DNA from: Candidatus Minthosoma equi | GTDB taxonomy: Bacteria > Bacteroidota > Bacteroidia > Bacteroidales > Bacteroidaceae | Reading direction: 5' to 3' | Assembly: GCA_018064885.1 (NCBI GenBank) | Contig: JAGHUI010000017.1 | Span: 1-64,000 of the forward strand | DNA: 64,000 bases | Shown here: positions 61,477 to 64,000 of the stretch, piece after piece | Layout of the letters: each line of letters starts with the position of its first letter | Position numbering within the stretch: the first letter of the stretch is position 1 | Translations under genes and position numbers: made by a program | The notes under the pieces: generated by a model | What the model saw: the letters and a program-made list of their open reading frames with translations, nothing else | Databases searched by the model: none | What the model was told of the DNA's origin: nothing

Positions 61477-61496
61477 TATTTTGTCAACAAAAAAAC

Positions 61497-61518
61497 AGCG
61501 AGGGCAACTGCTCTCGCT
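61497..61518. terminator. Bidirectional terminator after the beta-helix gene
   Basis: AGCGAGGGC-AACT-GCTCTCGCT (9 bp, one G-U) with T tracts on both strands, 35 bp after the stop at 61553. Confidence 0.85.
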
Positions 61519-61552
61519 ATTTTTTTATATTCTTACATTGCTGTTATTGCAA

Positions 61553-64000
61553 CTACTTTCGCAAATACTTCTTGCCGTTCTTGATAACGATGCCACGGTA
61601 GCTATCGTTAACCTCAGTTCCCATGAGCGAGTAGGAAGACCCACCCCAGCCCTCCCGTAGAGGGAGGGAGTTCCATTCGGATGGGGCGATAATTGATGTT
61701 GTACCATCCTCATCCTCAATCACGATGCGGACACGAGTTTGCGCTTGATTTCCTGTCAATTCCATTATGTCTGGACCACGGAAGTATGCACGGTATGGAG
61801 CTACGGTTGTCTTCTTGGCGTTTCTGATTTCGTTGTTATAGACGTAATAGACAGTCTTTGCTTCTTCGCCCTCGAATACTTTCTCGAATGGGTGGCTATG
61901 CATCTTCCAGTCATTGCCTCTGACCTCTATACTAAGGTTGAAATCGTATTTGTCATAAGTTCCTTCATACTTATCGAGCTCATCGATGAAAGTGCAGACG
62001 CCCATTGTCTTTGAACGGAAGATGGTAGGAGTGCCAGGCTTAACCTTATCGGTATATTGGAACTGCAGCGTGATTTCGTCTTCGTCATTTACTACGTTTG
62101 AGAATTTGTAGTACTTGATGTTGTCATTCGAATAGAGTGTGTATGGCAGACATACTGTGCCGTATTCATTATTAATATCACGCGAGTGATATATGCCCTT
62201 GTTGCCAAATAAAGGATGTGCATCCGCACCAAGGTTCTGCTCCCAAACGAGTTGCTTGGTCGCATCGTTGGTGTTGCCATTGAGCTGAAAGATGAGGTTG
62301 CCTTGGGTAGCATCATCCTCGGAAACATTGGTCACGCCATTCTGCCTCTTGTCCATTTTTTCTCTCTGTACGCTATCGGTAGGATTAATGGCATAGCAGT
62401 TCTTAATGTCAAGACTTTCGTCATAGCCCACAAAGAATTTTTGCTTGCCTAATTCTTCCTTTGCACCGCGGTATGGAACAGTTAAAACCTTTGTACATAA
62501 GAGCTTGCCGCCACTCCAACAGTCGCTTACGACACCACGATTCTGCATGTAGCCACAGAGAAGGCCGCTATCTTGCCCGTCAATGGTACCCATGTTGAAG
62601 CAGCGCTCCACATATACCTTCACTTTGCTTTCCATGATTGTGCTGTGATCCATATTGTTCATCACAGTTCCCAAGATGCCACCAGCATCGGTCCACGCTG
62701 ATACTGTGGCATAGTTGCCACAATTCCTGATATGCACGTCTCCCCATAGTTTGTCATCGCTCTTCACCATGCCTACGATGCCAGCAGAACCGGCACCAGA
62801 ATTCTTTGAGTGTTTAACGATAGAGCGCTCGCCAACGATTACATTTTCAATACTTGTCAAGGCATCCACTACTCCAAAGAGACCAGCGCCCTCTTGAACA
62901 TCGTCAACGGAACAATTCAAGCCACTGATGGTGTGGCCCTGACCGTCGAAGAGACCACGGAAACGATGTTTATCGTTGCCGATTGGTGTCCATTCTTCGC
63001 CTTTCAGGTCGATGTCAGAAATCAATACAGCACAGGCAAACTGAGCGTCGTCTTTGCCTTCGTTGACACGCTTGGCGAAGTTCTTGAGGTCGTCTGCCGA
63101 ACTGATGTATGTGAAGCCAGTAATGTCTTCAATGTTTACCGGTTCGTGCATGTCGAGCACAGGATGTGGATCGACTTGCAGATAATCCCTCTGATTTATA
63201 TTCTGAGTCCATGGCTGAGTCTTCAGGTTTTCGGCGCTGTTGTTGTTAAGCCAGTAGGTTACATATCCCGCAGCTGCCATCTTAGGAGTTACGCCCATTA
63301 CGTATGGGCTGTTGCAGACGGTTTTGACGGTCAGTTGGTAATTGTTGCCCGATGCCTCGTCCATTCCATCATTTTTACCAATCAGCGCGTAATCAGCGTA
63401 TGAGAAGCAGTTGGTCACCTTACTGTTCACAGCTGTACCTATGATGCCGCCGCAGGTGTTTTCGCTAAACTCAAGATTCTGGGATGCATTGAGGCAATTG
63501 TCTATTTTCACATTAATGCCTTCACCTACGATGCCACCTCCATATTCGTCATTGCAGACCAAATGTCCGTTGTTGACGCATTGAATGAATGTGCAATCCG
63601 TTGCCGTAGCGGCAATGCCTCCTACCTCATCGTCAGTATGTAATATTTTACTTGAATGATGAACTTTGCCATTGTTGACACATCTTTCAAAGACGCAACC
63701 GTCGAAAGCATCACAAACGATACCACCGGCTCCATCGGTGCGCGAATAGATTTCGCCATTGTTCACACAGTGTATGAAAGTCGAACCGTATGCTTGGCTT
63801 GCCATACCAGCAGCATCTCCGTCATAGTCAAGAATAGTAATATTTGAAGAGCCTATCTTACAATCTTTTCCTATCGTACAATCAACGAAACGGTCTTTAC
63901 GCGATTCGTAAACCAAACCACCTGCCCATACTGGTGCCACGATTGATGATTTGCCTGCAAGTCTGACATTCTGATAGGTGTTATTTTTCGAGAGTCCAAC
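61553..64000 (-). CDS. Partial surface protein with GLUG-like beta-helix repeats and T9SS-like tail
   Basis: The - strand frame is open at base 64000 (codons read VGLSKNNTYQNVRLAGKSSIV before the first internal GTG), so the N-terminus lies outside. About 550 residues are beta-helix repeats of the type GxIxxxxxxGxGGIVG...CxxxGxV (for example YSRTDGAGGIVCDAFDGCVFERCVNNG), with a later LFDGQGHTISGLNC GLUG-like unit. The last 160 residues contain a beta-sandwich-like domain. The C-terminus VNDSYRGIVIKNGKKYLRK matches the DUF4465 protein tail. Between them an in-frame hairpin repeat encodes SLPLREGWGG. No enzyme motif is visible; probably a surface adhesin. Confidence 0.8.
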   Translation of the reverse strand, partial: VGLSKNNTYQNVRLAGKSSIVAPVWAGGLVYESRKDRFVDCTIGKDCKIGSSNITILDYDGDAAGMASQAYGSTFIHCVNNGEIYSRTDGAGGIVCDAFDGCVFERCVNNGKVHHSSKILHTDDEVGGIAATATDCTFIQCVNNGHLVCNDEYGGGIVGEGINVKIDNCLNASQNLEFSENTCGGIIGTAVNSKVTNCFSYADYALIGKNDGMDEASGNNYQLTVKTVCNSPYVMGVTPKMAAAGYVTYWLNNNSAENLKTQPWTQNINQRDYLQVDPHPVLDMHEPVNIEDITGFTYISSADDLKNFAKRVNEGKDDAQFACAVLISDIDLKGEEWTPIGNDKHRFRGLFDGQGHTISGLNCSVDDVQEGAGLFGVVDALTSIENVIVGERSIVKHSKNSGAGSAGIVGMVKSDDKLWGDVHIRNCGNYATVSAWTDAGGILGTVMNNMDHSTIMESKVKVYVERCFNMGTIDGQDSGLLCGYMQNRGVVSDCWSGGKLLCTKVLTVPYRGAKEELGKQKFFVGYDESLDIKNCYAINPTDSVQREKMDKRQNGVTNVSEDDATQGNLIFQLNGNTNDATKQLVWEQNLGADAHPLFGNKGIYHSRDINNEYGTVCLPYTLYSNDNIKYYKFSNVVNDEDEITLQFQYTDKVKPGTPTIFRSKTMGVCTFIDELDKYEGTYDKYDFNLSIEVRGNDWKMHSHPFEKVFEGEEAKTVYYVYNNEIRNAKKTTVAPYRAYFRGPDIMELTGNQAQTRVRIVIEDEDGTTSIIAPSEWNSLPLREGWGGSSYSLMGTEVNDSYRGIVIKNGKKYLRK
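61636..61672. repeat. G/C-rich hairpin repeat, copy 3 (inside the beta-helix gene)
   Basis: GAAGACCCACCCCAGC then CCCTCCC-GTAGA-GGGAGGG: 7-bp hairpin with the same GTAGA loop as copy 1; encodes NSLPLREGWGGSS on the - strand just before the C-terminal sorting tail. Confidence 0.78.

Noticed and set aside
1..64000. tRNA genes and CRISPR arrays
   Set aside because: No cloverleaf with GTTCRA arm or regularly spaced 25-40 bp repeats with unique spacers was seen; the 23-bp repeats have no spacers.

Overview
The window looks like a chromosome segment of a Bacteroidota species, most likely Prevotellaceae (Prevotella/Segatella type). Reasons: SusC/SusD pair, type IX secretion tails, PorT-like barrel, CotH and BACON/DUF4302 lipoproteins, no Shine-Dalgarno sequences, and repeated use of the Bacteroidota promoter (TTTG, about 19-21 bp, TAnnTTTG). 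No rRNA, tRNA or CRISPR array was seen.

Layout. 1-12.2 kb is a defence island on the + strand: a truncated metallophosphoesterase, an XRE regulator, then a tightly packed six-gene operon made of a Wadjet/MksBEFG-type SMC system (jetA-D) followed without a break by a PD-(D/E)xK nuclease-helicase (DUF2075) and a Nudix hydrolase. After a strong hairpin come an Abi_2/HEPN protein and an AlkZ-related protein. 12.2-14 kb has no convincing gene, but 12,973-13,693 is dense with long-range perfect complementarities and hairpins whose G-U pairs point to + strand transcription: probably a large, ornate structured RNA. 14-19.7 kb is a small integrative element, all on the - strand (RHH-like protein, SF3 helicase, excisionase-type HTH, membrane protein, tyrosine recombinase, Zn-ribbon/four-HTH protein with a four-unit iteron array), abutting the 3' end of mnmE.

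19.7-33.8 kb is housekeeping and envelope DNA: mnmE, a nucleoside phosphorylase, a PD40 protein, mutS2, a short uvrA and a T9SS type B cargo on the - strand; then a LysM/periplasmic-binding protein, a PorT-like barrel and CotH on the + strand. 33.8-39.6 kb holds a possible small RNA, 23-bp tandem repeats, a small DUF1294 gene and a 1320-residue surface protein bracketed by two inverted copies of a MITE-like repeat. 39.6-48.5 kb (- strand) is a SusC/SusD locus with a metallopeptidase and three accessory envelope proteins but no carbohydrate-active enzyme, suggesting peptide or protein use.

48.7-49.6 kb encodes a DUF4465 surface protein. 49.7-55.6 kb is a Bacteroidales accessory cassette (HU-like protein, DUF4248, CHC2/Toprim primase, DUF3987-neighbourhood protein, small proteins, and a HIRAN-like protein). 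55.7-64 kb (- strand) carries a GH65/GH95-like glycosidase, prolyl-tRNA editing protein, LMW phosphatase, FKBP isomerase, a TonB-dependent receptor, and a partial beta-helix surface protein. A short G/C-rich hairpin repeat occurs three times, twice in frame inside genes.
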